56,819 nucleotides of DNA, from contig JAAHHJ010000009.1 in the NCBI GenBank assembly GCA_010692425.1, positions 49,799-106,617 of the forward strand. The letters are read 5' to 3'. The stretch comes from Symploca sp. SIO3C6. GTDB taxonomy: Bacteria > Cyanobacteriota > Cyanobacteriia > Cyanobacteriales > Coleofasciculaceae. A model generated the notes under the pieces. The model did not search any database. It saw nothing but the letters and a program-made list of their open reading frames with translations, and was not told the DNA's origin. The translations under genes were made by a program, and so were the position numbers. This document shows positions 1-10,360 of this stretch, one piece after another. How positions within the stretch are numbered: the stretch's first letter is position 1; every line of letters begins with the position of its first letter.

Positions 1-90
1 GTTAAAGGCGGTATTTTTTGAGCATCTACCGAGAAAGACACGAACCATCTTCCGGCTGTTTCACTGACACTAAAGGTCCCAGTTACGTAA

Positions 91-426
91 CGGCAATCTA
101 AAGAGCGCTTAACTCGAAAAGTCCCTACTCTATTTAGAATAACACGAGAAATTCTCAAAGAAGCAGGACCAGATGTAGGTATATCTAGTAACTCAGTGGG
201 TGGAATTGCCATTGCTGTCCTTAACCAGGGCTTGCGTCCTTTCCTCTCTAAATGGCATCCTAATCTACAATCATGGGAAATGCAGCGTCCTGGGAATATA
301 AGTTTAGCAGAACATGATAAAAATTGGCATCAAGAACCTCAAATGCGAAGGGAACTGCAACAATTAAATCAAGAACTAGGCAAATACGCTGAGGCTTTAG
401 CTGAAATTTTTAGTACAGAAAATTGA
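91..426 (+). pseudogene. 3' remnant of a conserved cyanobacterial hypothetical gene
   Basis: The open frame runs from just after an in-frame stop at 88-90 to the stop at 424-426. The translation (TLFRITREILKEAGPDVG..., LRPFLSKWHPNLQSWE...) resembles the C-terminal half of a conserved hypothetical family in which a helical segment precedes an LRPxLSKWHP motif. The usual N-terminal half is absent, and the frame upstream of 91 is closed. The first ATG-type start (196) falls inside the conserved region, so this is probably a decayed or truncated gene and not a 76-residue protein. The family's function is unknown to me. Confidence 0.5.
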
Positions 427-508
427 ATTGTTCACAGTCAAACTTAAACCAGAAGCGAAACAGATGGAGAGTTAACAGAGCAGATGAAAAACTTAGCTCT
501 GATATTGG

Positions 509-621
509 ACAAACTTGTGTACCAATTATTTCTCCCCCTCTCCCCACCAAAGGCAGGAGGCAGAAGGCAGGAGGCAGAAGGCAGAAAATTCATCTCCCCC
601 TCCCCCCATCTCCCCCTCTAT
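509..621. repeat. C-rich short-repeat block with AGGCAGA repeats
   Basis: An AATTATTTCTCCCC leader is followed by C-rich octamer-like units, an island of GGCAGGA/GGCAGAA heptamers (about 551-590), and more CTCCCC units. It ends about 20 bases from the stop codon of the minus-strand creatininase gene, so the transcript of that gene would be G-rich here. It is related to the blocks at 1530, 3148, 26242 and 36195. Small frames across it are low-complexity and not genes. Confidence 0.7.
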
Positions 622-641
622 CTTAAAATCTGGACAGCTTA

Positions 642-1454
642 TCACTGCTCCTTCCACAACTGCGGCTGTCGAAACTGATAGATATCCTTAATTACTTTTA
701 CCCAACTATCAGAGACAGACTCCAACAATCTATCGCCCTTTTCAGTAGTTGCAACTGTCGCATCACCCAAAACTCCACTTTTAGTTAACTCTCGCGTTAC
801 CCAGGCAAAGGGCAACTTACCCTCCATACTCAATAAACTATCTTCTGGCAAAGCATGGGGATATTCCTTCACCGCCTTTTCCATTCTCACCTGTTCCGGC
901 AAAATTGAGAGCATCAGAGAAGTTTCTAAATCCCCAGCATGAATACCAAATTCCAATTCCTTCTCTGTTGCTAACTCTTTAACAATACTCGGCACCCGCC
1001 AAGTAAATAAAGGGAAAACTAAAAAATCCTCATATTTTTGATGAATATCCCGTGCTGCAATTTCCATCACTTGGGGTTGCCCTCCGTGGGAATTAATCAG
1101 CACCAATTTACGGAATCCTGCCCGATAAATACTATCTGCCATTTCCATTAGTACTGCCAATAGAGTTTGGGCAGAGAGAGTAATCGTACCAGGAAAGTGC
1201 CAATGCTCATTGGATTTACCGTAATAAAGATTAGGCAAAGCATAGGCAGGGATATCTTGTTCTAGTTTCGCTAAAGCTTTGCCCAGCACTCCCAAGCCAA
1301 TGGCTGAATCTACGATTATGGGTAAATGAGGGCCATGTTGCTCAATAGAACCCACTGGCTGAATAATTACTACATTTTCCTTATTCGCCATCCCTTGAAT
1401 ATCAGTCCAAGTGAGATAGGGAAAAAAACGTTCTGGGGGTATAAAACTGTGCAT
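642..1454 (-). CDS. creatininase-family amidohydrolase
   Basis: A 270-residue protein of the creatininase / creatinine amidohydrolase superfamily, metal-dependent hydrolases of cyclic or linear amides. The N-terminal motif GSIEQHGPHLP (E38, H40) with D49, the NEHWHFPGT segment, the INSHGG loop and the HAGDLETS segment are the metal-binding and catalytic elements of the family. Length is normal (240-280). No signal peptide or membrane segment is seen, so it is cytosolic. The substrate cannot be read from the sequence; relatives act on creatinine, formamidopyrimidines and in cofactor maturation. It stands alone, followed by the C-rich repeat block and preceded by another. Confidence 0.85.
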   Translation of the reverse strand: MHSFIPPERFFPYLTWTDIQGMANKENVVIIQPVGSIEQHGPHLPIIVDSAIGLGVLGKALAKLEQDIPAYALPNLYYGKSNEHWHFPGTITLSAQTLLAVLMEMADSIYRAGFRKLVLINSHGGQPQVMEIAARDIHQKYEDFLVFPLFTWRVPSIVKELATEKELEFGIHAGDLETSLMLSILPEQVRMEKAVKEYPHALPEDSLLSMEGKLPFAWVTRELTKSGVLGDATVATTEKGDRLLESVSDSWVKVIKDIYQFRQPQLWKEQ

Positions 1455-1529
1455 TTTCCAATAGAGTAGATGACTAAATAACCTTAATTGTGATAATTTT
1501 CAGCTTTGATAGTAGTGTTCAGAGAGATC

Positions 1530-1632
1530 AAGTACAAACCTCTTAGTTCTCGGACAAAAGAACTATTTAAGGGAAATCCCAAAAAATAATTTCCCCCCCT
1601 CTCCCCATCTCCCCATCTCCCCCTCTCCTCTT
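1530..1632. repeat. dispersed repeat with (CCCCATCT)n tail, copy 1
   Basis: The core TTCTCGGACAAA...CTATTTAAGGG...ATAATTTCCCCC leads into tandem TCTCCCCA octamers. The same core and tail recur at 3148-3258, and parts recur at 509-545 and 36195-36259. It lies about 20 bases beyond the stop codon of the minus-strand FAD oxidase gene. Confidence 0.7.
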
Positions 1633-1654
1633 CCTCACAAAGTATTGAAAAGCG

Positions 1655-3010
1655 CTATAACTCCTCCCAAGCCCTCATCTTCCCAGGATTAAGCAACCCG
1701 TAAGGATCGACCATTTCTTTAAATTTTAATTGCTCCATGTTGACAGTTTTCATGCCTCCATCTTCGAGAATATAAGTATGGGGATTGGCAATTAAAGCGC
1801 ACTGCTCTTCGTGATAGCGAATAATCTCATTAAGCCTTTCAGGGGTAGTATAGCGGACAATTTGCAAACCTACGGGTATAACTTCCCCGCCGCCTCGGAG
1901 GAATTCCAAATGCATCATGACCTCCTCGCCAAAGTATTCACACATTTGCTCCACTAATTGGAGTTGAGAGTCGACAGGAAATGAAGTTTGCAAATAGGTA
2001 AGGTTAGAATCAACACTACGAGCATGTAAAGTGGTATGATTCCAAGTGAACTCTGCTAAGCTGACCCCCTTTTTAGCTTCTTGGGCTGATTTCTGATAAG
2101 TAATGCCGCCGCCATACTCCCTAATCAAATCTTGTAGGGGTTCTAAGCAAGACTCAGCAATCATCAGTAAAGCGCAGTGCTTGCCTTCTGGCAGATAATT
2201 CTGCAAAGCAACAAAATAGGAAGGAATCGGCCAAGCGTGGATACTAATTAGCTTTTTAATTAAACCATCGCTATAACTCAGAGCATAACCAAATCTGGCT
2301 GCCTTCATAAAATCATCAAAGACAACAATTATTTCCCCCCAAGGATAAGCTGGAGCCAGGGGAATTTCTAATTGAGTAATAATACCGTTAGTGCCGTAGG
2401 CATGATTTACCTTCTGTACATCATCACCACGCAACTCAATTACACGCGGTTCATCTTCCATCGTAACCACTCTAACAGCATGAAGATTACCGCGATCGCG
2501 CAATTGCCCATAAGTAATCGAACCAATACCAGCACTACCCCCTCCTATAAAACCACCAATCGTAGCACTGCGATAAGTTGAAGGAACCATACGCAATTCC
2601 CAACCAATTTCGTGTGCTTTTTTATCGAAGGCTGCCAGCTTTACCCCTGGTTCAAGGCAAGCCAATCCTGGTTTAATCCAATTAATGGCATTCATCTGGC
2701 TAGTGTCAAGAATCACGCCACCCTTTAGTGGTATGCACTGTCCATAATTACCTGTACCAGCTCCTCGCACTGTTAGCGGCGCTTTGTACTTGAGGCAGAC
2801 TCTAGCTACTTGCAGCACTTGCGCCTCACTAGTAGGACGAACCACTAAATCCCCTCTTTTATCACCTAATTGAGTTTGCAGCACTGGGCTGAAGTGGTAG
2901 TAATCCAGAGATAGTTTAGCAAGTTGGGCAGAATCAGTGATAACTTCTATCCCAGATAATTCCGAAATTAGCGCATCCCAATTTACTGGTTCAATAGTGG
3001 TTGAAGTCAT
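1655..3010 (-). CDS. FAD-linked oxidase (GlcD/D-lactate dehydrogenase type)
   Basis: A flavoprotein of the VAO/PCMH superfamily. The N-terminal FAD_binding_4 domain is visible as RGAGTGNYGQCIPLKGGVILD and IGGFIGGGSAGIGSITYG, and the C-terminal oxidase domain ends in NPGKMRAW. Relatives oxidise 2-hydroxy acids such as glycolate or lactate; the substrate is not determinable here. The open frame extends to 3100, but the extra 30 residues (MPTIHYPRVWASGVSG...) look non-conserved, so I prefer the internal ATG at 3008-3010 (MTSTTIEPVNWD). That gives 451 residues, usual for the family. Neither start has a strong ribosome-binding site. No membrane segment is seen. Confidence 0.85.
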   Translation of the reverse strand: MTSTTIEPVNWDALISELSGIEVITDSAQLAKLSLDYYHFSPVLQTQLGDKRGDLVVRPTSEAQVLQVARVCLKYKAPLTVRGAGTGNYGQCIPLKGGVILDTSQMNAINWIKPGLACLEPGVKLAAFDKKAHEIGWELRMVPSTYRSATIGGFIGGGSAGIGSITYGQLRDRGNLHAVRVVTMEDEPRVIELRGDDVQKVNHAYGTNGIITQLEIPLAPAYPWGEIIVVFDDFMKAARFGYALSYSDGLIKKLISIHAWPIPSYFVALQNYLPEGKHCALLMIAESCLEPLQDLIREYGGGITYQKSAQEAKKGVSLAEFTWNHTTLHARSVDSNLTYLQTSFPVDSQLQLVEQMCEYFGEEVMMHLEFLRGGGEVIPVGLQIVRYTTPERLNEIIRYHEEQCALIANPHTYILEDGGMKTVNMEQLKFKEMVDPYGLLNPGKMRAWEEL

Positions 3011-3147
3011 TATAGCGATTTCATTTATATTGGCTACAGATGCTGATGAAGCTCCAGACACACCAGACGCCCAAACACGGGGATAATGTATGGTAGGCAT
3101 GCCAGGAAATTGGTATTAGTTATAGCAGTTTTCACCCTTGATGAGGT

Positions 3148-3258
3148 ACAACATTCCTAACTCTCGGACAAAGCAATTATTTAAGAGTACTCCACAAGCA
3201 TAATTTCTCCCCTCTCCCCATCTCCCCATCTCCCCATCTCCCCATCTCCCCATCTCCC
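3148..3258. repeat. dispersed repeat with (CCCCATCT)n tail, copy 2
   Basis: The core ACTCTCGGACAAAG...TATTTAAG...ATAATTTCTCCCC is followed by about five perfect CCCCATCT octamers that run directly into the stop codon (3260-3262) of the minus-strand gene. On the coding strand this is TGA followed by repeated GGGGAGAT, with more than four G-runs, enough for an intramolecular G-quadruplex. Confidence 0.8.
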
Positions 3259-3259
3259 C

Positions 3260-4825
3260 TCACCGTAACCACCGGGGATGAAAACCAGGTAATAGCTGCT
3301 CTGGTTTTAACTGATTGAGATTATCAGCAGCAGTGTTATTGTCTAAGGGCAGTAGCCAAAGAAGACTAGTGGCGATCGCTTGTCCCTCATCTGTCTTCAA
3401 AGTATCATTAGCGCTAGGTATACTCGTAAACACTTGATCAAATAGCAAAGCCAAACCATCAGGAGACAAACTCATGTGAATATCTTGCTGATGAACTAAA
3501 GGCACCACCCATTTCACAGACGGCTGTTTCCACCATTGCTGTGGTAGCTCATCCATTGTCGTTGCCATCTTCAAATTGATAGCAACAAGGAAAGGTTGTT
3601 CTTCGAGGTACTGCTCCCCTTGAGTCAAATCAGTCAACAGACAGTAGAGATTTTCTTGGTTGGGAGAAAACTCGCAGCTTTTAATTAAACCCTTGGTGCG
3701 TAGTAATTCTTGCTCAAGACCATGATTAGCCACTAGAAACAAAGAGCGTATGTATCTTAGTTGAGGATTATCCTCATTAAAACTTACCATCGCCGCTTGC
3801 GAACCATCCCGAGCAAAGCTCAAAACTTGCCCAAACTGGGGAAGAAAATCCTGTTGCTGGTTCGTTGACGATTTTTGTTCTATACTTAATGGTAGTATGG
3901 CAGTTCCCTTACCTTTGAGGAGTGCTAGAGAATTACTATCAGGGGTAATCACAAAGTCTCCCCCTATTGCCCCCAAGGGTTGAGGTAAGCTCTCAGGAGA
4001 TTTAGCATTAGGCTTGATTATCCAAGGTTCTAACCCAGAAGCCAGTTCACCTCGCTTTACTCGCTGGACAACAATTGTCTGTCCATCAGCAGATAAGTCA
4101 AATTTTAGATTTTGGTATTCTTGGTCATCTAAAACTAAATCAAGTATACCAGGCGCTGGTGTCGATGACGAAGACCTCTGTGAGGAGCGAAAAGATATTC
4201 CTGTAGTCACATTGTAAAGCTGCCGTGAAAGTAAGTTTTGCTCCTGAGTATTGGCAGTGGTAGCAGAAAATAAAATTCTCTCCCCATCTGGGTAGGGCTT
4301 AAAATCAGTTACCACTAAATCACTAGGCGTGAGGACAGTTTTTTTTTGCTGAGTGAGGTTATAGAGAATTAACCTGCCCTTTTCTTTACCCTCAACACCT
4401 ATATAGGCAAAAGCACGATCCCGCGTGCGGAAGGAAGCAGTAAATAGCTCCATTGATTCACCTTGCCTTTGAGTAGAAAACTGGTCTATGGCTTTTTCCA
4501 GCTGCAGTTGATATTCCCCACCATAGGGCACAGGATTTAGAGGTGTATAAGCCATCCGACGTCCAGCCCAGCTAATTTTTCCAGGAATAGGCGGATTTAT
4601 GCGGAGATTTTCTTCCACACTGGCATGGTTCATGGGGCGGCTAAAGGTAAGTATAAAGCCCGCATCATCGGCACTAACTAGTTTATCCTGCCAACTAAAA
4701 GCTCGGACACGGGGTGTGGTGTGATCACCACTCCATAGCAAGATTAAAATTAGTACACTCAGCACCAACATTGCTGTTAATGCCACAGTGTCGATGGGTT
4801 GGAAAAACTTTTTAGAACTCACCAT
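3260..4825 (-). CDS. membrane-anchored protein with Ig-like (Big_5/SbsA) domain and beta-propeller-like region
   Basis: 521 residues. One hydrophobic segment at about 14-34 (VALTAMLVLSVLILILL) looks like an uncleaved signal anchor. Residues about 50-125 resemble a bacterial Ig-like SbsA domain (GFILTFSRPMNHASVEENLRI...MAYTPLNPVPYG). The rest contains loosely repeated segments of TolB/WD40-like propeller character (FSLTADGQ-type turns such as LSADGQTIVVQ, FARDGSQAAMV, LSPDGLALLF). It probably faces the periplasm. No catalytic motif is seen and the function is unknown. The G-rich octamer repeat begins immediately after the stop codon. Confidence 0.7.
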   Translation of the reverse strand: MVSSKKFFQPIDTVALTAMLVLSVLILILLWSGDHTTPRVRAFSWQDKLVSADDAGFILTFSRPMNHASVEENLRINPPIPGKISWAGRRMAYTPLNPVPYGGEYQLQLEKAIDQFSTQRQGESMELFTASFRTRDRAFAYIGVEGKEKGRLILYNLTQQKKTVLTPSDLVVTDFKPYPDGERILFSATTANTQEQNLLSRQLYNVTTGISFRSSQRSSSSTPAPGILDLVLDDQEYQNLKFDLSADGQTIVVQRVKRGELASGLEPWIIKPNAKSPESLPQPLGAIGGDFVITPDSNSLALLKGKGTAILPLSIEQKSSTNQQQDFLPQFGQVLSFARDGSQAAMVSFNEDNPQLRYIRSLFLVANHGLEQELLRTKGLIKSCEFSPNQENLYCLLTDLTQGEQYLEEQPFLVAINLKMATTMDELPQQWWKQPSVKWVVPLVHQQDIHMSLSPDGLALLFDQVFTSIPSANDTLKTDEGQAIATSLLWLLPLDNNTAADNLNQLKPEQLLPGFHPRWLR

Positions 4826-5423
4826 TTTGCCTGAAGTGCAGGATTAGCACAAATATTACTACAATTGTGCTACAAAAACCAGTAATTCTCCTCATACCAA
4901 GTTGCAATCAAATCAAGTAATTTACTCGTTTGCAGAGGAAAATGGGAAATGGGATTGAATACCTTTCCCAAAGTTTGAAAATAGATATAGCGTTTCTCGG
5001 ACTCATAAGGTGAATCCTATCCTAGCCATTCAATTTTATACAGGAGAAGAGGGAAAAATAACCAGAACTCACAAGTATGAGGATTGCAATATGCAATTCA
5101 AGGCACATCAACTTAATAGTTAATAACCAATACCCTTTTTTGATGTTTGATGGTGTTTAAACAATGACATTAATCTTCAGACGTGAAAGGAGATTAATCT
5201 CCCTTTTAAACTTTAAAACCTGTCTTCAATATTTTTTTATAGACCACTACTGCTAATCCTAGACACTGCTGCTGTGTACAGATAGAGTGTAGACAGAGAC
5301 CATAAGCTGAATCTCCAAACTAGCTTGATACTGTGAACAATTCTTGAGAAGCCCTTAGCTGTATAATTCTATTTCCTGGATTTAGTTCTATTTTAAGATA
5401 ATTTTCGTCATAATGATCACCAA
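4826..5423. other. intergenic region between divergent genes
   Basis: About 600 bases separate the divergent Ig-like protein gene and the PAS kinase gene. No convincing ORF, tRNA or repeat array is seen. A fragment resembling the dispersed-repeat core (TTCTCGGACT, about 4993) is present. A TATAAT sits at 5362-5367 upstream of the kinase gene, but no properly spaced -35 box is evident, so the promoter is not assigned. Confidence 0.4.
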
Positions 5424-7433
5424 ATGAGTACCATAATGAATTTTTATAATTTGCAAACAAAATCAATCAAACAAACTGCAAAATCTGAATCCGCTTTGAA
5501 TATATTTTTTAGCTTATCATCTGATTTAATATCAATTAGTGACCAAGATGGATACTTCCAGCAACTAAACCCAGCTTGGGAAAAAGTTTTGGGATGGACT
5601 CTGTCGCAACTGCGATCGCAACTATGGATAGAGTTTGTTCATCCCGACGATCTAGCTGTGACTCTCAATGCTGAAGATAGATGTCAATCAGAAGGCATCG
5701 TCGAATACGAAAATCGCTATCGTCGCCAAGATGGCAGCTACATTCGGCTATTTTGGAGAAAAACACGGGACGAACAAGGACTCTATTATGCAGTTGCTAA
5801 AGAGATTGAAGATAGTCAGTGGAGAAAAATTGCCCAGCAACAGACGATGTTGGAGTTAGAGACAAGATTCCAAGAGCGTACCACTGCACTCCAGCAAGCT
5901 AATCAGCAATTAAATCAAAAAATTGATGAACAACAGCAAACAGCAGAAGCACTTCGCCATAGTGAAGAACAATTCCGCCGAGTATTTGATGAAGCACCGA
6001 TTGGCATGTCACTTACAGGTTGGGATGACCGCTATATTAGGGTGAATCGAGCCTTCTTTGAAATGCTGGGGTACACGGAGTCGGAATTAATGGCTCTCAC
6101 CTTCAAAGATATCACCCATCCCGAAGATTTAGAACAGGAACTACCCTCTTTAAATCAGGTAAGGAAAGGAGCTATTAACAGCTTTAAACTGGAAAAACGC
6201 TACCTCAAAAAGAACAAAGAGATTCTGTGGGTAAATTTGACCTTGATGGTGCTGCGGAATGAGGGAGGAGAAGTCCTCTATGATTTAGCAATGGTGGAGG
6301 ATATTACCGAGCGTAAGCTCTCAGAAGAGGCTCTGCGGCAGAGCGAAGCACGCTACCGTGCCATCGTTGAAGATCAAACTGAACTGATCTGTCGGTTTAC
6401 AATCAACCTAACCCTGACCTTTGTCAATGAAGCCTACTGCCGCTACTTTGGCAAACAACAATCTGAACTGATTGGTAATAGCTTCATGCTGAAAGTTTTT
6501 CAAGAAGACCACGAAATCTTTCAACAGGCAATCAATTCTCTGTCTAAAGAGCAGCCAATTATCACCCACGAACACCGCACAATTATGCCTTCAGGAGAGA
6601 TTCGCTGGCAGCAGTGGACTAACAGAGTTCTATTCGACGAGCATGATCAAATCATCGAATTTCAGGCAGCAGGGCGTGATATTACCCCACTTAAGCAGGC
6701 CCAAGCAGAAATGCGCAAAGCGCTAGCCAAGGAAAGAGAACTCAGTGAACTCCGCTCTAGTTTTGTTTCGTTAGTTTCCCATGAGTTCCGCACACCGCTA
6801 ACTACAATTTTATCTTCTTCAGAACTACTTCAACGCTATAACCATAAACTCTCTGACGAGAAAAAATTTAATCACCACTACCGCATTCGTTCCGCTGTTA
6901 TGCTGATGACTCAGTTATTGGATGAAGTTTTAACCATCGGCAAAGCAGAAGCAGGACAACTAAGGTGTGAGCCAACTTTAATGGATTTATTAGCCTTCTG
7001 CACCGAAGTAGTGGATAGTATGCAAATTGGTGCTAACAATAAACACAAGCTTACTTTAGAAGTATTCGGTGAACCAACAGAGGTTCAGATGGATGAAAAG
7101 CTCCTCAGACATATTCTTACCAACTTACTTTCTAACGCCATCAAGTATTCTCATGAAGGAGGGGAAATTGAATTTGACTTGACTTACAACTACTCTGATG
7201 TAGTTTTTATTATCAAAGACAGTGGTATTGGCATTCCTCAGAAGGAATTAGAAAATTTGTTTGATGCCTTCCGACGAGCTAGTAATGTCGGTACCATTCA
7301 GGGAACCGGACTAGGGCTAGCAATTGTCAAAAGATGTGTGGACTTGCACAAAGGTAAAATCTTTGTAGAGAGCGAAGTAGGATTAGGCACCACCTTTACA
7401 GTCACACTACCTTATCGATCACTGCCGTCCTAG
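5424..7433 (+). CDS. PAS-domain sensor histidine kinase
   Basis: A 669-residue soluble sensor kinase. Three PAS-type domains occupy roughly 28-130, 182-300 and 308-428, each with PAS/PAC wording (NPAWEKVLGW; VNRAFFEMLGY...DITERK; VNEAYCRYFGKQ...AAGRDITPLKQ). A coiled-coil linker lies at about 140-185. The HisKA domain has the phospho-acceptor H453 in SLVSHEFRTP. The HATPase domain has the N box (LLSNAIKYS), G1 (IIKDSGIGIP) and G2 (GTGLGLAIVKR), so it looks catalytically complete. No membrane segments or receiver domain; the cognate regulator is not adjacent. The cytoplasmic PAS domains suggest redox, light or small-molecule sensing, but no cofactor ligand is obvious. Confidence 0.92.
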   Translation: MSTIMNFYNLQTKSIKQTAKSESALNIFFSLSSDLISISDQDGYFQQLNPAWEKVLGWTLSQLRSQLWIEFVHPDDLAVTLNAEDRCQSEGIVEYENRYRRQDGSYIRLFWRKTRDEQGLYYAVAKEIEDSQWRKIAQQQTMLELETRFQERTTALQQANQQLNQKIDEQQQTAEALRHSEEQFRRVFDEAPIGMSLTGWDDRYIRVNRAFFEMLGYTESELMALTFKDITHPEDLEQELPSLNQVRKGAINSFKLEKRYLKKNKEILWVNLTLMVLRNEGGEVLYDLAMVEDITERKLSEEALRQSEARYRAIVEDQTELICRFTINLTLTFVNEAYCRYFGKQQSELIGNSFMLKVFQEDHEIFQQAINSLSKEQPIITHEHRTIMPSGEIRWQQWTNRVLFDEHDQIIEFQAAGRDITPLKQAQAEMRKALAKERELSELRSSFVSLVSHEFRTPLTTILSSSELLQRYNHKLSDEKKFNHHYRIRSAVMLMTQLLDEVLTIGKAEAGQLRCEPTLMDLLAFCTEVVDSMQIGANNKHKLTLEVFGEPTEVQMDEKLLRHILTNLLSNAIKYSHEGGEIEFDLTYNYSDVVFIIKDSGIGIPQKELENLFDAFRRASNVGTIQGTGLGLAIVKRCVDLHKGKIFVESEVGLGTTFTVTLPYRSLPS

Positions 7434-7615
7434 CTTCTAACTCAGAGGCTCCTGAGAGTTTAGCCTAAGGCAGATAAAATTTAGGGCAATTGCTACTTCC
7501 GGGGTGAGGAAGGTATCACCAGCTCCAAAAGCAGAATCGGCTACAGTCAATGGTTGAGGCGAGAAGGTTCAACCTTCACTGGTTATACAAAATAATATTA
7601 GGAGCGCCAGAAAAT

Positions 7616-10237
7616 ATGCAACCAAATAATCCTAACCAGTTTACAGAAAAAGCTTGGGAAGCGATCGCCCGCACCCCAGATGTTGCCAAAACAGCCCAGC
7701 AACAACAAATTGAAAGCGAACACTTAATGAAAGCATTGCTGGAGCAAAATGGACTAGCTACCAGTATTCTCAATAAAGCCGAAGTGCCAGTGCAGCGAGC
7801 ACACGAAGCAGTCGAAACCTTTATCGCTAGCAAGCCGAAAGTATCCGGCGGCAGTGGTTCGATCTATCTTGGACGCAGTCTTGATAATCTCTTAGATCAA
7901 GCTGAGTCCTATCGCCAAAGCTACAGTGATGACTATATTTCCATCGAGCACTTGATGCTTGCCTATGTTAAAGATGAGCGCTTTGGCAAAGCCTTATTCC
8001 AAGAATTTAAACTGGATGAAAACAAGCTCAAAAGCACAATTGCCCAGATTCGGGGGAACCAGAAAGTGACCGACCAAAATCCAGAAGGCAAATATGAGGC
8101 ACTGGAAAAATATGGACGCGACTTGACACAGGCAGCGCGGGAAGGGAAACTTGACCCAGTAATTGGCAGGGATGATGAGATTCGCCGTACTATTCAAATT
8201 CTCTCCAGGCGTACCAAAAATAACCCAGTCCTGATTGGGGAGCCTGGAGTGGGTAAGACGGCAATTGCAGAAGGGTTGGCACAGCGCATTGTTGCTGGTG
8301 ATGTTCCCCAGTCCCTTAAAGACAGGAAATTAATTGCTCTGGACATGGGGGCATTAATTGCTGGTGCCAAGTTTCGGGGAGAATTTGAAGAACGTTTGAA
8401 GGCGGTTCTTAAAGAAGTCACCGACTCTCAGGGGCAAATCATCATGTTTATTGATGAAATTCACACCGTTGTCGGTGCTGGTGCTGCCCAAGGTGCAATG
8501 GATGCAGGTAATTTACTCAAACCCATGTTAGCTAGAGGTGAGTTGCGCTGTATCGGTGCGACAACTCTCGATGAGTACCGCAAGTATATCGAAAAAGATG
8601 CTGCTTTAGAGCGTCGATTCCAGCAAGTTTATGTGGATCAGCCCAGTGTACAAGATTCGATCTCGATCCTGCGGGGTTTAAAAGAGCGCTACGAAGTTCA
8701 TCACGGTGTTAAGATTTCTGATAGTTCTTTGGTAGCAGCAGCAACTTTATCTACTAGATATATTAGCGATCGCTTCTTGCCTGACAAAGCGATCGACTTA
8801 GTAGATGAGGCAGCAGCAAGACTAAAAATGGAGATTACCTCCAAGCCAGAAGAACTTGATGAAATTGACCGTAAAATCCTACAATTGGAGATGGAAAAGT
8901 TATCGCTGCAAAAAGAAAGTGACTCTGCCTCTCAAGCCAGGCTTGAAAAACTGGAGAAAGAACTGGCAGATCTTAAAGAAGAGCAGCGTACTTTAAATGC
9001 TCAATGGCAGTCAGAGAAAGACTTAATTGATCGTATTCAGGGTATTAAAGAAGAAATTGACCGAGTTAATGTAGAAATTCAGCAAGCCGAGCGCGACTAT
9101 GACCTTAACCGGGCTGCTGAATTGAAATATGGTAAATTAGCTGAGTTGAACAAATTACTAACTGAGGCAGAACAACAGCTCTCAGACAACCAAACTAGTG
9201 GTAAATCTCTACTACGGGAGGAAGTCACAGAAGCCGATATTGCTGAAATTATTTCTAAATGGACTGGTATTCCCATCAGCAAGCTAGTAGAATCTGAAAA
9301 AGAGAAGCTGTTGAACCTAGAAGCAGAACTACACAAGCGAGTAATTGGTCAAGAAGAAGCAGTTACTGCTGTTGCTGATGCCATTCAAAGGTCGCGTGCT
9401 GGTTTAGCTGACCCCAATCGCCCCACTGCTAGCTTCATTTTCCTCGGACCCACTGGCGTTGGCAAGACCGAACTAGCAAAAGCTCTTGCTGCCTATCTGT
9501 TTGATACCGAAGATGCCATGGTGCGCATAGATATGTCTGAGTATATGGAGAAACACACAGTCTCACGACTAATTGGCGCTCCTCCAGGATACGTTGGTTA
9601 TGAAGAGGGAGGTCAACTAACAGAAGCTATCCGCAGGCGTCCCTATGCAGTAATTCTATTTGACGAAATCGAAAAAGCGCATCCTGATGTCTTTAACGTG
9701 ATGCTGCAAATCCTCGATGATGGTCGTGTTACCGATTCCCAAGGTCACACGGTAGACTTCAAAAACAGCATCATCATTATGACTAGCAACATTGGCTCCC
9801 AATATATCCTAGATCTTGCTGGCGATGACTCTCAATATGAAGAGATGCGCAATCGGGTTATGGAAGCAATGCGTTCTAGTTTCCGTCCAGAATTCCTCAA
9901 CCGTATTGATGAAATCATTATCTTCCATGCCTTACAGAAACATCAGTTACGATATATTGTTGGACTGCAAACCCTGCGCTTAGAACAGCGTTTGGCCCAA
10001 CGCAAGATGTCTCTTAAACTCTCTGACCATGCCCTTGACTTTTTGGCAGAAGTAGGGTACGACCCAGTTTTTGGAGCGCGACCATTAAAAAGAGCAATTC
10101 AGCGAGAACTTGAAACCCAAATTGCCAAGGCTATCCTCCGAGGGGAATTTTACGACGGCGATACCATCTTTGTGGATGTTGAGAATGAAAGGCTTTCCTT
10201 TAAGCGCCTACCAGCTGAGTTACTGACCACTCAATAA
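7616..10237 (+). CDS. clpB: ATP-dependent disaggregase ClpB
   Basis: Hsp100 chaperone that, with DnaK/DnaJ, extracts polypeptides from aggregates. Order: N-terminal double ClpN repeat ([17 protein letters not shown]...), first AAA with Walker [14 protein letters not shown] and Walker [10 protein letters not shown], long coiled-coil M domain (about residues 395-530, [13 protein letters not shown]...), second AAA with [13 protein letters not shown] and [13 protein letters not shown], and a C-terminal small domain. The M domain separates it from ClpC. The frame opens at 7550, but ATG 7616 has AGGAG 11 bases upstream and matches the family N-terminus ([10 protein letters not shown]), giving 873 residues. 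Cyanobacteria often have two ClpB paralogues; which this is cannot be decided here. Confidence 0.95.
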   Translation: MQPNNPNQFTEKAWEAIARTPDVAKTAQQQQIESEHLMKALLEQNGLATSILNKAEVPVQRAHEAVETFIASKPKVSGGSGSIYLGRSLDNLLDQAESYRQSYSDDYISIEHLMLAYVKDERFGKALFQEFKLDENKLKSTIAQIRGNQKVTDQNPEGKYEALEKYGRDLTQAAREGKLDPVIGRDDEIRRTIQILSRRTKNNPVLIGEPGVGKTAIAEGLAQRIVAGDVPQSLKDRKLIALDMGALIAGAKFRGEFEERLKAVLKEVTDSQGQIIMFIDEIHTVVGAGAAQGAMDAGNLLKPMLARGELRCIGATTLDEYRKYIEKDAALERRFQQVYVDQPSVQDSISILRGLKERYEVHHGVKISDSSLVAAATLSTRYISDRFLPDKAIDLVDEAAARLKMEITSKPEELDEIDRKILQLEMEKLSLQKESDSASQARLEKLEKELADLKEEQRTLNAQWQSEKDLIDRIQGIKEEIDRVNVEIQQAERDYDLNRAAELKYGKLAELNKLLTEAEQQLSDNQTSGKSLLREEVTEADIAEIISKWTGIPISKLVESEKEKLLNLEAELHKRVIGQEEAVTAVADAIQRSRAGLADPNRPTASFIFLGPTGVGKTELAKALAAYLFDTEDAMVRIDMSEYMEKHTVSRLIGAPPGYVGYEEGGQLTEAIRRRPYAVILFDEIEKAHPDVFNVMLQILDDGRVTDSQGHTVDFKNSIIIMTSNIGSQYILDLAGDDSQYEEMRNRVMEAMRSSFRPEFLNRIDEIIIFHALQKHQLRYIVGLQTLRLEQRLAQRKMSLKLSDHALDFLAEVGYDPVFGARPLKRAIQRELETQIAKAILRGEFYDGDTIFVDVENERLSFKRLPAELLTTQ

Positions 10238-10360
10238 AGTTAAGGCTAACAAGATAATGTTAATTTTATACAGGTGGCGTTGCTGTGCGACCTGTAATCT
10301 TTTATGTTTGTATTGCCTTTTTGGCACAAGCCACAAACTTGCATATAGGAGTCCTAAATT

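Noticed and set aside
1530-3258. CRISPR array from regularly repeated octamers
   Set aside because: The units are contiguous 8-mers without spacers; no cas genes are present in the window.
5344-5367. Sigma-70 promoter TTGAGA...TATAAT for the PAS kinase
   Set aside because: Spacing is only 12 bases, too short for a -35/-10 pair; the -10-like box alone is not sufficient evidence.
7994-9336. Several antisense frames inside clpB and, likewise, 42176-43972 inside clpC
   Set aside because: They are shadows of strongly conserved coding sequence on the other strand; translations have no known motifs.
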